Source: Pseudooceanicola marinus (GTDB lineage: Bacteria; Pseudomonadota; Alphaproteobacteria; Rhodobacterales; Rhodobacteraceae). From it: 64,000 nucleotides of DNA. Every line of letters starts with the position of its first letter. Position 1 is the stretch's first letter. Location of the stretch: positions 176,325-240,324 of the forward strand of contig NZ_PGTC01000016.1 of the NCBI RefSeq assembly GCF_002786295.1, read 5' to 3'. Under the pieces are notes generated by a model, which searched no databases, was not told the DNA's origin, and saw only the letters and a list, made by a program, of their open reading frames with translations. Positions 17,323 to 27,992 of the stretch are shown in pieces. Both the position numbers and the translations under genes were made by a program.

Positions 17323-17901
17323 CTAGTCCGAAAGGCGCGCCACCCGCAGTCGGGCCAGGTGGTGATCGACCAGTTCCGTCTCCTCCGCTGTCAGCCGCTG
17401 CGCGCGGGGGTAGCGCGGCGTGGCGCGGTCATCGAGGATGGGCGTCATGTCCCAGCCGTCGGTCGTGTCGAAGAAGCGCGTGACACCTGCGTCCCCGAAC
17501 TCGGCCCGGTAGCCCTGCACCACGACGTCGAGGTAGGACAGCAGGATCGCGCGCGGGGCCGGGGCGGCGGGATGCTTGTCGGCGGGGATCGAGTAGATGG
17601 CGATCTCGGGCGCTATCGCCGGCGCATCGGGCGGGGTGATGTCGAGCGTGGCGATCAGCCGGTCATAGGCCGCCTCGCGCGCGTCCAGCGCGACCCAGTC
17701 GCCACCGGGCACCGCCGCGATCAGCCCCTCGATTTCGCTGCCCGGGCTGGGAACCGCCGTCAGGATCGCCACCTCGTGATCGCCAGAATGGCGCCACAGG
17801 CGCCGCCAGCCGCGTGCGGTGGCCGGGCGGGCACCGCCGTAGACATGGGTCTGACGGTTCACGAGGCTGCCATAGCCGAAGAAATGCGGGTCCTGGGTCA
17901 A
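17323..17901 (-). CDS. Gamma-glutamylcyclotransferase-like protein
   Basis: The 192-residue protein begins MTQDPHFFGYGSLVNRQTHV, where FGYGSL is the GGCT/AIG2 signature for binding the gamma-glutamyl group. The fold family forms 5-oxoproline from gamma-glutamyl substrates, but bacterial members are often uncharacterised. The start is TTG at 17901: a full AAAGGAGG sits six bases before it, which is stronger than the site for any upstream in-frame ATG. A longer reading would cross into the divergent Rrf2 gene. The gene ends beside repeat copy 2. Function beyond the fold is inferred. Confidence 0.82.
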   Translation of the reverse strand: MTQDPHFFGYGSLVNRQTHVYGGARPATARGWRRLWRHSGDHEVAILTAVPSPGSEIEGLIAAVPGGDWVALDAREAAYDRLIATLDITPPDAPAIAPEIAIYSIPADKHPAAPAPRAILLSYLDVVVQGYRAEFGDAGVTRFFDTTDGWDMTPILDDRATPRYPRAQRLTAEETELVDHHLARLRVARLSD

Positions 17902-18051
17902 TTTCTGCCTCCTTTGATGCAGGTCAAATACATCTTGCAGCGGAGTGGTCAAAGGTATCGCTGACGCATTGCGTGCCATGCTGGCCCGAATGTGTCGCGA
18001 AGACGCAAGCGAGGGGAGGGCCCCCCGGGGAGCCAGGCGAGAGGGCATGAC

Positions 18052-18498
18052 ATGCGGCTGACGAAACGAACCAACATCTCCATGCGCGTACTGATGTATT
18101 GCGCGGTGAACAAGGGACGGCTGGTCACCAAGGCCGAGATCGCCGAGGCCTGCAATATCTCGGAAAACCACCTGGCTCAGGTCATCAACCGACTGGGTCA
18201 GCTGGGCTTCCTGATGACGCAGCGGGGCCGCAACGGCGGCATGACCCTGGGCCACCCGGCGGACAAGATCCGCGTGGGCGACGTGTTCCGCGCCGTGGAA
18301 TCGGCCGTGCCGATCGCCGAGTGTTTCGCCGACCAGGCCAACACCTGCCCGCTGGTCGATGTCTGCCGCCTGCGAGAGGCGATCGACCAGGCCACCCAGG
18401 CCTTCTACACCTCGCTGGACGGGGTCACCCTGGATGAGCTGGTCTGCGACAATCCCGGCCTTGCCGAACTTCTGAGCCCCGTCGCCTGCCCGGCCTGA
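18052..18498 (+). CDS. Rrf2-family regulator, NsrR-like
   Basis: The 148-residue protein has an N-terminal winged helix (LVTKAEIAEACNISENHLAQ) and three cysteines, C91, C99 and C105, in the spacing seen in NsrR-type regulators. These can hold a 4Fe-4S or 2Fe-2S cluster. NsrR represses genes for nitric-oxide detoxification and is inactivated by NO. No hmp, norB or nitrite-reductase gene is near, and the downstream gcv operon has its own riboswitch. NsrR is therefore a probable, not proven, identity. It diverges from the GGCT-like gene. Confidence 0.8.
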   Translation: MRLTKRTNISMRVLMYCAVNKGRLVTKAEIAEACNISENHLAQVINRLGQLGFLMTQRGRNGGMTLGHPADKIRVGDVFRAVESAVPIAECFADQANTCPLVDVCRLREAIDQATQAFYTSLDGVTLDELVCDNPGLAELLSPVACPA

Positions 18499-18547
18499 CT
18501 TTTTCGGCCCTTTTGGCGGTCCGGGGGAATACGACGCTTGAAGAGGC

Positions 18548-18577
18548 TTGCACGACGCGCGGCTTTGACGGTATCCG
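18548..18577 (+). promoter_or_regulatory. Possible promoter of the gcv operon
   Basis: TTGCAC at 18548-18553 and TATCCG at 18572-18577 are 18 bp apart. Initiation near 18584 would place the first riboswitch aptamer at the very start of the transcript. Confidence 0.4.
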
Positions 18578-18583
18578 GGTCCT

Positions 18584-18740
18584 GTCGGAACGGGAGAACT
18601 GGCCGCAAGGCCGGTGCCGAAGGAGCAACCGCCCCGGAAACTCTCAGGCTTCAGGACCGCCCGACAGTCAGACTCTGGAGAGAGGCCCGGGACGGGTCCG
18701 CCGAAGGGATAGCGATCTCAGGCAGAAGAACAGAGGGGGC
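18584..18740 (+). ncRNA. Tandem glycine riboswitch
   Basis: Two adjacent aptamers precede gcvT. The first spans about 18586-18664 and has the conserved GCCGAAGGAGCAA and CGGAAACTCTCAGGC segments. The second spans about 18671-18738 and has GGAGAG, CCGCCGAAGGG and CTCAGGCAGAAGAACAGAG. The double layout is the glycine riboswitch form, in which glycine binding usually raises expression of the glycine cleavage operon. Possible expression elements between 18740 and the ribosome site at 18794-18800 were not resolved. Confidence 0.95.
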
Positions 18741-18806
18741 ATCAAGGCGTGGCGTGGCCGCGCGATGATGCCCGGCGCATTGGCCCGGGAGTTGAGGGAG
18801 TGACCA

Positions 18807-19937
18807 ATGGGCCAGGATGCACCTGCCGATGAAATGATCGACCTGCCGCTGGCCGGGCTGCACGCCGAGTTGGGCGGCAAGATGGTGCCCTTCGCGGGTT
18901 ATGCCATGCCGGTGCAATATGCCGCCGGCGTGATGAAGGAGCATCAGCACACCCGCGCCGCCGCCGGCCTCTTCGATGTCAGCCACATGGGCCAGGTGAT
19001 TCTGCGCGGCGCCGATGCCGAGACCCTGGCCCTGGCCTTCGAGAGCCTGACGCCTGCCGCTGTGCTGGGCCTGAAGGAGGGCCGCCAGCGCTATGGCCTG
19101 CTGACCAATGATGCGGGCGGGATCCTCGACGACCTGATGTTCGCCAATCGCGGCGATCACCTGTTCGTCGTCGTCAACGCCGCCTGCAAGGCCGCCGACA
19201 TTGCCCATATGCGCGCCAATCTGCCCGGCATCGAGGTCGAGGAGATCACTGACCGCTGCCTGCTGGCCCTACAGGGCCCGGGCGCCGAGGCGGCGCTGGC
19301 GCGTCTGGCGCCCGAGGTGGCCGAGATGCGATTCATGGACGTGGGCTATGTCACGCTGGAGGGCGCCGAGTGCTGGATCTCGCGCTCTGGCTACACCGGC
19401 GAGGACGGGTTCGAAATCTCCATCCCCAACGAGGCCGCCGAACCCGTGGCGCGTGCGCTGCTGGCCGATGACAGCGTGCTGCCCATCGGGCTGGGCGCCC
19501 GCGACAGCCTGCGGCTGGAGGCGGGCCTGTGCCTTTACGGCCATGACATCGACGAGACCACCAGCCCCATCGAGGCCGCGTTGCAGTGGTCCATCCAGAA
19601 GGCCCGCCGCGCCGGCGGGGACCGCGCGGGGGGCTTCCCCGGGGCCGAACGCATCCTGGCCGAGCTGGACAGCGGCCCGGCCCGCCTGCGCGTCGGCCTG
19701 CGTCCCGAGGGCCGCGCGCCCATGCGCGAGGGCGTGACACTGCATCATGCGGGCGCCGAAGTGGGCCGGATCACCTCCGGCGCCTTCGGCCCCTCGGTTG
19801 CCGGCCCCGTCGCCATGGGCTACCTGCCCGCCGCGCTGGCCACGCCCGGCACCGCGGTCGAGGGCGCCCTGCGTGGCAAGATGCTGCCCGTCAGTGTCGC
19901 CTCGCTGCCCTTCCTGCCCGCCAACTTCAAACGCTGA
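18807..19937 (+). CDS. gcvT: Glycine cleavage system T protein (aminomethyltransferase)
   Basis: The 376-residue protein transfers the aminomethyl carbon from the lipoyl arm of GcvH to tetrahydrofolate, releasing ammonia. Family hallmarks include DLPLAGLHAELGGKMVPFAGY at the N-terminus (split here as seen), GLFDVSHMGQV and SGYTGEDGFEI, and a C-terminal barrel with RLRVGLRPEGRAPMREGV. GAGGGAG at 18794-18800 sits six bases before the ATG. It is the first gene of gcvT-gcvH-gcvP and is controlled by the riboswitch upstream. The L protein gene is not in the operon. Confidence 0.96.
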   Translation: MGQDAPADEMIDLPLAGLHAELGGKMVPFAGYAMPVQYAAGVMKEHQHTRAAAGLFDVSHMGQVILRGADAETLALAFESLTPAAVLGLKEGRQRYGLLTNDAGGILDDLMFANRGDHLFVVVNAACKAADIAHMRANLPGIEVEEITDRCLLALQGPGAEAALARLAPEVAEMRFMDVGYVTLEGAECWISRSGYTGEDGFEISIPNEAAEPVARALLADDSVLPIGLGARDSLRLEAGLCLYGHDIDETTSPIEAALQWSIQKARRAGGDRAGGFPGAERILAELDSGPARLRVGLRPEGRAPMREGVTLHHAGAEVGRITSGAFGPSVAGPVAMGYLPAALATPGTAVEGALRGKMLPVSVASLPFLPANFKR

Positions 19938-19997
19938 CACACAACCCGACACACCGGAGCGCCAAAGCCGCCCGGCCCGAGACAAACCAGGGAGACC

Positions 19998-20363
19998 ATG
20001 GATATGAAATTCACCGAAGAACACGAATGGCTGCGCCCCGAAGACGAGCTGGTCGTCGTGGGCATCACCGAACATGCCGCCGAACAGCTGGGCGACATCG
20101 TTTTCATCGAGCTGCCCGAGGTGGGCACCCAGGTGAACAAGGACGACGAGGTGGTGGTGATCGAAAGCGTGAAGGCCGCCTCCGACATCCTGGCGCCCAT
20201 CGACGGCGAGATCGTCGAGGTCAATGAGGCCCTGGTCGAGGACCCGGGCAAGGTGAACGAGGATCCGACCGGCGACGCCTGGTTCTTCAAGATCAAGCCG
20301 GCCGAGCCCGAGCAGATGGACGAATACATGAGTGAAGCCGCCTACATGAAGTACGTCGGCTGA
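19998..20363 (+). CDS. gcvH: Glycine cleavage system H protein
   Basis: The 121-residue lipoyl carrier shuttles the aminomethyl group between GcvP, GcvT and the dihydrolipoyl dehydrogenase. The lipoylated lysine is K59 in VVVIESVKAASDI. The start MDMKFTEEHEWLRPE has GGGAG just upstream; an internal ATG two codons in is possible. The size is normal. The gene sits between gcvT and gcvP, with hairpin-rich DNA in the interval after it. Confidence 0.97.
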   Translation: MDMKFTEEHEWLRPEDELVVVGITEHAAEQLGDIVFIELPEVGTQVNKDDEVVVIESVKAASDILAPIDGEIVEVNEALVEDPGKVNEDPTGDAWFFKIKPAEPEQMDEYMSEAAYMKYVG

Positions 20364-20382
20364 TCCTGACCTGATCGACCCG

Positions 20383-20402
20383 GACCCGGCCAGGGCCGGG
20401 TC
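20383..20402 (+). other. Intercistronic hairpin between gcvH and gcvP
   Basis: GACCCGGCC at 20383-20391 pairs with GGCCGGGTC at 20394-20402. A second short palindrome CCCCGGATCTCCGGGG lies at about 20420-20435. Neither has a T tail, so readthrough into gcvP is expected; they may act in mRNA processing. Confidence 0.5.
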
Positions 20403-20519
20403 CCATCGCCCCGCAACAGCCCCGGATCTCCGGGGTGCCCCCTCCGATGCCCGCTCCGGGCACTGGCCCTGTTTCTGCATCCTGCCTGTGGGATGCCCCC
20501 TGCCGCAAAGGAGCCTCAG

Positions 20520-23369
20520 ATGCCCTTCACGCCCACCGACTACCGCCCCTATGATTTCGCCAACCGCCGCCACATCGGCCCCTCGCCGGACGAGATGGCG
20601 GAGATGTTGCAGGTGATCGGCGCCGACAGCCTGGACGCGCTGATCGACGAAACCGTGCCGAAGGGCATCCGCCAGGACGATCCGCTGGACTTCGGCCCGG
20701 CCCTGTCGGAGGCGGATCTGCTGAAGTTCCTGCGTGGGGTGTCGGCGAAGAACCAGGTCTTCACCTCACTGATCGGGCAGGGCTATGCCGATACGATCAC
20801 GCCCCCGGCGATCAAGCGCAACATCCTGGAAAACCCGGCCTGGTACACCGCCTACACCCCCTATCAGCCCGAGATCAGCCAGGGCCGGCTGGAGGCGTTG
20901 TTGAACTACCAGACCATGGTCAGCGACCTGACCGGGCTCGACATCGCCAATGCCTCCCTGCTGGACGAGGCGACGGCGGCGGCGGAAGCCATGACCATGG
21001 CGCAGCGGGTGGCCAAGTCGAAGGCCGGGGCCTTCTTCGTGGATGAGAACTGCCATCCGCAGAATATCGACGTGATCCGCACCCGCGCCGAACCGCTGGG
21101 GATCGAGGTGATCGTCGGCGCCCCCGAGGATCTGGACGCTGCCCGGGTCTTCGGCGCCGTCTTCCAGTATCCCGGCACCCACGGCGGGCTGACCAACTTC
21201 ACCCCCCAGATGGAGGCGCTGCACGAGGCCAAGGCCGTGGGCATCGTCATTGCCGACATCATGGCACTTTGCCTGCTGAAGGAACCGGGCGCCATGGGCG
21301 CGGACATCGCCGTGGGCAGCACGCAGCGCTTCGGCGTGCCCCTGGGCTATGGCGGCCCGCATGCCGCCTACATGGCTTGTCGTGATGCGTACAAACGCTC
21401 GATGCCGGGCCGGATCGTCGGCGTCTCCATCGACGCCCGCGGCAACCGCGCCTACCGGCTGGCGCTGCAGACGCGTGAACAACACATCCGGCGCGAGAAG
21501 GCCACGTCGAACGTCTGTACCGCCCAGGCGCTACTGGCGGTCATGGCCTCGATGTATGCTGTCTTCCATGGGCCGCAGGGCCTGAAGGGCATCGCGCAGC
21601 GCATCCACCGCAAGGCGGTGCGCCTGGCGAAAGGGTTCGAGGAGGCCGGGTTCGAGGTCGGCCCCAAGGCCTTCTTCGACACGATCCACGTGGAGGTGGG
21701 CGCGTTGCAGTCCGCCGTGCTGAAATCGGCCCGGGACGAGGGGCTGAACCTGCGGGCCGTGGGCGACACGAAGGTCGGCATCGCGCTGGACGAATGCACC
21801 CGCCCGGCCACGATCGAGGCCGTCTGGCGGGCCTTCGGGATCGAGCGGGCGGATGCGGTGGAACCCTATGAGTACCGCATTCCCGAGGGCTTCGTGCGCG
21901 AAAGCAGCTATCTCGATCACCCGATCTTCCACATGAACCGGGCCGAGACGGAGATGACCCGCTACATGCGGCGTCTCGCCGACCGTGACCTAGCGCTGGA
22001 CCGGGCGATGATCCCGCTGGGCTCCTGCACGATGAAGCTGAACGCGGCGGTGGAGATGGAGCCGATCTCCTGGCCCGAGTTCGCAGCCCTGCACCCCTTC
22101 GCGCCGAAGGAGCAGGCGGGCGGCTATGCGCAGCTCTTCGAGGATCTCTCCGCCAAGCTGTGTGACATTACCGGCTACGCGGGCTTCTCCATGCAGCCCA
22201 ACTCGGGCGCGCAGGGGGAATATGCGGGGCTTCTGACCATCCGCCGCTACCACGCGGCGCGTGGCGAGGGGCATCGCAATATCTGCCTGATCCCCACTTC
22301 GGCCCATGGCACCAACCCGGCCTCGGCCCATATGGCGGGCTGGAAGGTCGTGCCGGTGAAATCGCGCGACAATGGCGATATCGACCTGGGCGACTTCCTG
22401 GAGAAGGCGCAGAAATACGCCGCCGATCTGGCGGCCTGCATGATTACCTATCCCTCCACCCATGGGGTCTTCGAGGAGACGGTGCGCGAGGTCTGCAAGA
22501 TCACCCATGAGAACGGCGGCCAGGTCTATATCGACGGCGCCAACATGAACGCCATGGTGGGCCTGTCGCGGCCCGGCGACCTGGGCGGCGATGTCAGCCA
22601 CCTGAACCTGCACAAGACCTTCTGCATCCCCCACGGCGGCGGCGGCCCCGGCATGGGCCCCATCGGGGTGGCGGCGCACCTGGTCGAGCATCTGCCGGGC
22701 CATGTGACGACGGGCGGCACCGGCGCCGTCTCGGCGGCGCCCTACGGCTCGCCCTCGATCCTGCCGATCTCCTGGGCCTATTGCCTGCTGATGGGCGGCG
22801 CCGGGCTGACCCAGGCCACCAAGGTCGCGATCCTCAACGCCAACTACATCGCGGCGCGTCTGAAAGGGGCCTATGAGGTTCTCTACAAGGGGCCGCGCGG
22901 CCAGGTGGCGCATGAGTGCATCCTCGACACCCGCCCCTTCGAGAAAAGCGCGGGCGTGACCGTGGATGACATCGCCAAGCGGCTGGTCGACTGCGGTTTC
23001 CACGCGCCCACAATGTCCTTCCCGATCCCCGGCACGCTGATGGTGGAACCCACCGAAAGCGAGACCCGGGCCGAGCTCGACCGCTTCTGCGATGCCATGC
23101 TGGCGATCCGCGCCGAGATCGCGGAGATCGAGTCCGGCGCGGTGGCGCCCGACGCCAGCCCGCTGAAGTTCGCCCCGCACACGGTGGAGGATCTGGTCGC
23201 GGCCGACTGGGACCGCGCCTATGGCCGCGAGCAGGGCTGCTTCCCCCCCGGCGCTTTCCGGGTGGACAAGTACTGGCCGCCGGTCAACCGCGTCGACAAC
23301 GCCTGGGGCGACCGCAACCTGACCTGCACCTGCCCGCCGATGTCGGATTATGCAGAGGCGGCAGAGTAG
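20520..23369 (+). CDS. gcvP: Glycine dehydrogenase (decarboxylating), P protein
   Basis: The 949-residue fused P protein decarboxylates glycine with pyridoxal phosphate and passes the aminomethyl group to GcvH. The PLP-binding lysine is K699 in [19 protein letters not shown], and both the N-terminal and C-terminal halves of the long form are present. The start at 20520 is chosen because AAGGAG precedes it by seven bases; a start nine codons upstream has no such site. It ends the gcv operon and abuts repeat copy 3. With gcvT and gcvH it supplies one-carbon units. Confidence 0.97.
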   Translation: MPFTPTDYRPYDFANRRHIGPSPDEMAEMLQVIGADSLDALIDETVPKGIRQDDPLDFGPALSEADLLKFLRGVSAKNQVFTSLIGQGYADTITPPAIKRNILENPAWYTAYTPYQPEISQGRLEALLNYQTMVSDLTGLDIANASLLDEATAAAEAMTMAQRVAKSKAGAFFVDENCHPQNIDVIRTRAEPLGIEVIVGAPEDLDAARVFGAVFQYPGTHGGLTNFTPQMEALHEAKAVGIVIADIMALCLLKEPGAMGADIAVGSTQRFGVPLGYGGPHAAYMACRDAYKRSMPGRIVGVSIDARGNRAYRLALQTREQHIRREKATSNVCTAQALLAVMASMYAVFHGPQGLKGIAQRIHRKAVRLAKGFEEAGFEVGPKAFFDTIHVEVGALQSAVLKSARDEGLNLRAVGDTKVGIALDECTRPATIEAVWRAFGIERADAVEPYEYRIPEGFVRESSYLDHPIFHMNRAETEMTRYMRRLADRDLALDRAMIPLGSCTMKLNAAVEMEPISWPEFAALHPFAPKEQAGGYAQLFEDLSAKLCDITGYAGFSMQPNSGAQGEYAGLLTIRRYHAARGEGHRNICLIPTSAHGTNPASAHMAGWKVVPVKSRDNGDIDLGDFLEKAQKYAADLAACMITYPSTHGVFEETVREVCKITHENGGQVYIDGANMNAMVGLSRPGDLGGDVSHLNLHKTFCIPHGGGGPGMGPIGVAAHLVEHLPGHVTTGGTGAVSAAPYGSPSILPISWAYCLLMGGAGLTQATKVAILNANYIAARLKGAYEVLYKGPRGQVAHECILDTRPFEKSAGVTVDDIAKRLVDCGFHAPTMSFPIPGTLMVEPTESETRAELDRFCDAMLAIRAEIAEIESGAVAPDASPLKFAPHTVEDLVAADWDRAYGREQGCFPPGAFRVDKYWPPVNRVDNAWGDRNLTCTCPPMSDYAEAAE

Positions 23370-23379
23370 GAGATCCGCC

Positions 23380-23523
23380 GGGCAGGGGGGCTCTGCCCCC
23401 GTCTCCGTTGGAGACTCCCCCGGAGTATTTCTGGCCATTGTATGGAATAAGGACTCTCTTTCCCTATTCGATGGCTGAAAATACTCTGGGGGAAGCTCGC
23501 AAGGGCCGGGGGCGAAGCGCCCG
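23380..23523. repeat. Dispersed inverted-repeat element, copy 3
   Basis: The outer arms are GGAGTATTTCTGGCCA at 23422-23437 and TGGCTGAAAATACTC at 23472-23486. The inner arms are GGAATAAGGA at 23444-23453 and TTCCCTATTC at 23460-23469. GC-rich side hairpins flank it. It lies between convergent gcvP and an ABC permease gene. Confidence 0.85.
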
Positions 23524-26045
23524 CTAGTCCCGCGCCCGCAGCACTTGGGCCGGGCGGGCCGAGAGGGGCCGCCAGGCGAAGAGAAGTCCTGCGGCCAGGT
23601 TCAGCGCCAGCCCGCCCAGCACCACCGCCAGGGCATTGGGCCAGATCACCCGGAAAGACGTCTCCAGCACGAAGTGGCTGATCGCCCAGGCGCCGAGGAT
23701 ACCGGTCAGAAGGGCCACCAGCCCCGCGCCCGCGCCCAGAAGGGCCGCGCGTAGGGCGAAACTGCCCAGGATCCGCGCGCGCGAGGCGCCGAGCGTCTTC
23801 AGCAGCGCCGCCTCGTATCGCCGGGCCCGTTCCCCCGACAGCGCCGCGCCGATCAGGACCAGGAACCCCGTGACCAGCGTCGCCCCGGCCCCCCAGGAGG
23901 TCGCGGCGGCGATGGAGCCCATCAGGTCGGTCACCAGCGCGATGGCGTCACGCACCGAGATCGCCGTCACATTGGGGAAATCGCGCCCGAGGTCGCGCAG
24001 GATCGCCGCTTCGGCTTGTGGCTCGGCGTAGATCGTGGCGATCCAGCTGTGCGGGGCGCCCGCCAGTGCCGCCTGGTTCATCACCAGGATGAAACCCATC
24101 CCGGCGGTGGAGAAATCCACCGCGCGGAAGGAGGTGATCTCGGCCTCGATGTCGCGGCCCAGCACGTTCACGGTCAGCCGGTCGCCCAGGCTCAGGCCCA
24201 TCTCCTCGGCCTCCTCGGCGGAGACGGAGACCTGCGGCGGGCCGTCATAACCTTCGCCCCACGACTCCCCCGCCGTGACGGTGGTGTTTTCGGGCAGGGC
24301 ATCGGCATAGCTGACGCCGCGGTCGCCGTTCAGCACCCAGTGCTCGCCGGCCACCTGCGCCGCGGGCTGGCCGTTGATCTGGGTGATCACCCCGCGCAGC
24401 ATCGGGGCGCGATCCACGCGGCTGACGGCCGGGTCCGTCGTTACCCGGTCGAGGAAGGGATCGAGCTGCCCGGGCTGGATGTCGACCGCAAAGAAGGACG
24501 GCGCGCGGGTGGGCAGTTCCTCGGCGATGGCGGCGCGCAGGTTGCCGTCGATCTGGCCCACGGAGGCCAGCACCGACAGGCCGAGGCCCAGTGACAGCAC
24601 CACGGGCAGGGCCTCTGTTCCCGGCCCGGCGATGGCGGCGGCGGCCCAGCGAAGCGCCGGGCGGCCGCGCGCGGCACGGGCCAGGGTGCGGGCCGCGCGC
24701 TGCAGGGCCGCGGCTGCGGCGGCCAGCAGCACCAGCGCCACCGCGATGCCCGCGAAGGTCCAGAGGGTCAGTTCCACCGCACCCGACAGCCAGGCGGCGC
24801 TGGCGACCAGCGCCGCAAGCAGCACGGCGAGCAGCACCAGGAAGCGGGGCCGGGGCCAGCCGCGCCCGCCGGAGGGATCGCGGAAGAGCTGCGCCGCGCG
24901 CACCTCGTCCAGCCGGGCCAGGGGCCAGAGGGTGAAGATCAGCGCGGTCAGCGCGCCGTAAAGCGCGGCCTCGGCCAGCGGACCGGGGTAGAGGCCGAAG
25001 TCGGCCGGGATCGGCAGCATCTCCCCCAGTGTCGGGGCCAGCAGCAGCGGCAGGGCGCCGCCCAGGATCAGGCCCAGCAGGATGCCAAGCGCCGCGAGGG
25101 CCCCGATCTGCAGGAAATAGGTCAGGAAGATCACCCGCCGCGTCGCCCCCAGCGTCTTTAGCGTGGCGATGATGCGGATCTTGCCCGCCAGGTAGGCGCG
25201 CACGGCCGCCGAGACGCCCACGCCCCCCACGGCCAGCCCGGCCAGCCCGACGAGGACGAGGAAGGCCGACAGCCGCTCCACGAAGGAGGAGATGCCTGGC
25301 GCGCCGTTGCGCGCATCCCGCCAGCGCGCGCCGCTGGTGGCGAAACGCTCGGCCACCGCGGCCTGCATCGCATCGAGGTCGGTATCGTTCGGCAGCACCA
25401 GGCGCAGGCGTGAGTCGAAAAGCGTGCCGGGGGCGAGCAGGGCGCTGCCCTCCAGCGCGGAGCGGGCCACCAGGCTGCGCGGTCCGAGGGTGAAGCCCGA
25501 GGCATTGGCATCGGGTTCCTCGGTCAGCGCGGCCATCAGGGTGAAGGCCACGCCGCCGATCTCAACCGCGTTGCCAGGGGTGATGTCGAGGCGCGAGATC
25601 AACGCAGGTGCCATGACCACGCCGGGGCGATCCCCGTCGCCTGCCAGCGCCTCTGCCAGCGGCATGGCGGGATCCAGCGCGACCTCTCCGACCAGCGGAT
25701 AGGCGTCATCCACGGCCTTCACCTGTGACAGGGCGCGTGTGCCGTCCGCGCCGGGCGTGGTGGCCATGGAGCGGAAATCGGCGATCTCGGAGACCGCCGT
25801 GGCACGGTCGGCCAGCCAGGCGCGTTCGTCGGCGTCCGCGAAACGGTAGGTCAGGGAGACCTCGGCGTCGCCGCCCAGCATCTCGGCTCCCTGTTCGGCC
25901 AGACCGCTTTCGATGGCCTGGCGGACGGAGCCCACGGCGGCGATGGCCGCGACCCCGAGGGCGAGGCAGGCGATGAGGATGCGGAAACCGGAGAGGCCGC
26001 CGCGCAGCTCGCGGGCGGCCAGGCGGGCGGCACGGGTCAGGTCGC

Positions 26046-26049
<4 letters not shown>
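23524..26049 (-). CDS. ABC transporter permease, MacB/FtsX type (YbbP-like)
   Basis: The 841-residue protein has a transmembrane helix near residue 20-40, a large periplasmic region, a cluster of helices in the middle, a second periplasmic region and a final helix group, matching the duplicated FtsX-fold of YbbP-type permeases. Segments such as KIRIIATLKTLGATRRVIFLTYF and RYEAALLKTLGASRARILGSF are the two copies of the conserved coupling segment that meets the ATPase. It pairs with the ATPase gene just upstream, overlapping it by four bases. Members export or rearrange lipids or peptides; the cargo here is unknown. Confidence 0.88.
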
Positions 26050-26738
<689 letters not shown>

Positions 26739-26835
26739 GGCGGCGGTGTCCTGTCTTGCTCGGGGGCGGCACCTTGCGGCGCGTCTTCTTGGATATGGGC
26801 GCAGGGGGACACGGGGCAAGAGACCCGGCGCATTC

Positions 26836-27483
26836 GTGACATTTTCTTTACTGGCAGGGCTTTGGGCGCTGCCTGGCGTGGCGGCTGCACAGGACGAGCC
26901 GTTGCAGCTGCTGGCCTTCGGGGACAGCCTGACCCAGGGCTACGGTCTGCCCCAGGGCGAGGGGCTGGTGCCCCAGCTGGAGAGCTGGCTGCGTGAGCGG
27001 GGCCAGGACGTGACGGTGATCAACGGCGGTGTCTCTGGCGACACGACCGCGGGCGGGCTGTCGCGTATCGCCTGGTCCCTGACGCCTGACGTGGATGCGG
27101 TCATGGTGACACTGGGCGGCAACGACCTGCTGCGCGGTCTCGACCCGGCGGACACCCGCACCAATCTGGACGGCATCCTGACGGAGATCGCCGTCCGCGA
27201 CCTGCCGATGATGCTGGTGGGGATGCAGGCGCCGGGCAACTACGGCACCGCCTATCAGCAGGCCTTCGACGGCCTCTATCCGGAGCTGGCGGAGGCCCAT
27301 GATGCGGTCTACGTGCCCAGCTTCCTCGCGCCCCTGATGGGTGATCCGGAGGCGCCCGACCCGGCCGCGGCCCGTGCCTTCCTGCAGGCCGACGGGATCC
27401 ATCCGAATGCCGAGGGCGTGGCGCGGATCGTCGAGGCGCTTGGCCCGCAGGTCGAGGATCTACTGGCGCGGGTTGATCGCTGA
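26836..27483 (+). CDS. GDSL-type esterase/lysophospholipase (TesA-like)
   Basis: The protein of about 215 residues has the SGNH hydrolase blocks: LLAFGDSLTQGYGL with the catalytic Ser, GGNDLLRG, and DGIHPN with the catalytic Asp and His. A hydrophobic start ending in GVAAAQ looks like a signal peptide, so export to the periplasm is expected. The start is taken as GTG at 26836, but there is no good ribosome site and the n-region lacks a basic residue, so the true start may be further up. TesA-like enzymes hydrolyse thioesters or lysophospholipids; the substrate is not evident. It diverges from the ABC ATPase gene. Confidence 0.82.
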   Translation: MTFSLLAGLWALPGVAAAQDEPLQLLAFGDSLTQGYGLPQGEGLVPQLESWLRERGQDVTVINGGVSGDTTAGGLSRIAWSLTPDVDAVMVTLGGNDLLRGLDPADTRTNLDGILTEIAVRDLPMMLVGMQAPGNYGTAYQQAFDGLYPELAEAHDAVYVPSFLAPLMGDPEAPDPAAARAFLQADGIHPNAEGVARIVEALGPQVEDLLARVDR

Positions 27484-27524
27484 CCGCACGCAAAGCAGGG
27501 CCCCGTCACCGGCGCCCGTTCTTC

Positions 27525-27600
27525 TCCTTGCCGAAAATATTCCGGGTGAATTGAGCCGCAGGCCAAAGGGCGCTGCGCCCCCGCCCCGGATGCCACAGGG
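27525..27600. repeat. Partial copy of the dispersed repeat (copy 4)
   Basis: Only one outer arm, GCCGAAAATATTCCGG near 27530-27545, and the GC-rich side hairpin GGGCGCTGCGCCC near 27569 can be matched. It lies between convergent genes, as copies 2 and 3 do. Confidence 0.5.
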
Positions 27601-27613
27601 CTTTCCGCTCGGA

Positions 27614-27820
27614 TCAGTCCACCGAGACGTTGATCGCCGACAGGCGACCGTCGCGGCCTTCCTTCAGGTCGAAATGGACTTTCTGGTTATCCGACAGCCC
27701 GGGCAGGCCCGAGCTTTGCAGGGCCGAGATGTGCACGAAGATGTCCTTCGCGCCGCCTTCGGGTGCGATGAACCCGTAGCCCTTGGTTTCATTGTACCAC
27801 TTCACGATTCCGGTTTTCAT
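27614..27820 (-). CDS. Cold-shock protein (CspA family)
   Basis: The 68-residue single cold-shock domain binds single-stranded RNA and DNA. RNP1 appears as KGYGFI and RNP2 as DIFVHI. Its role would be to melt RNA secondary structure, though whether it is cold-inducible is not shown. The leader of about 170 bp upstream, to the end of the flavoprotein gene, is long enough to hold a regulatory 5' UTR. Length and motif spacing are normal. Confidence 0.95.
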   Translation of the reverse strand: MKTGIVKWYNETKGYGFIAPEGGAKDIFVHISALQSSGLPGLSDNQKVHFDLKEGRDGRLSAINVSVD

Positions 27821-27992
27821 CTGTCTGATCCACCCTGGTTCGGCGGTCCTGCCCGTTTCGGGGGATGCGCCGACTTTCCTGCCCGCGACATGCGGCAGAG
27901 CGGCCCGGTGCGCGGCGGCGGAGAGAGGCCTAAAGAGCCCCTGTCATCGCTGGTCCGTTGCCCGAAAATCTTTCGCCGATTCTGGCGATAAA

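Noticed and set aside
17902..18255. N-terminal extension of the GGCT-like gene
   Set aside because: It would overlap the divergent Rrf2 gene, while a TTG with a full ribosome site gives a normal-length protein.
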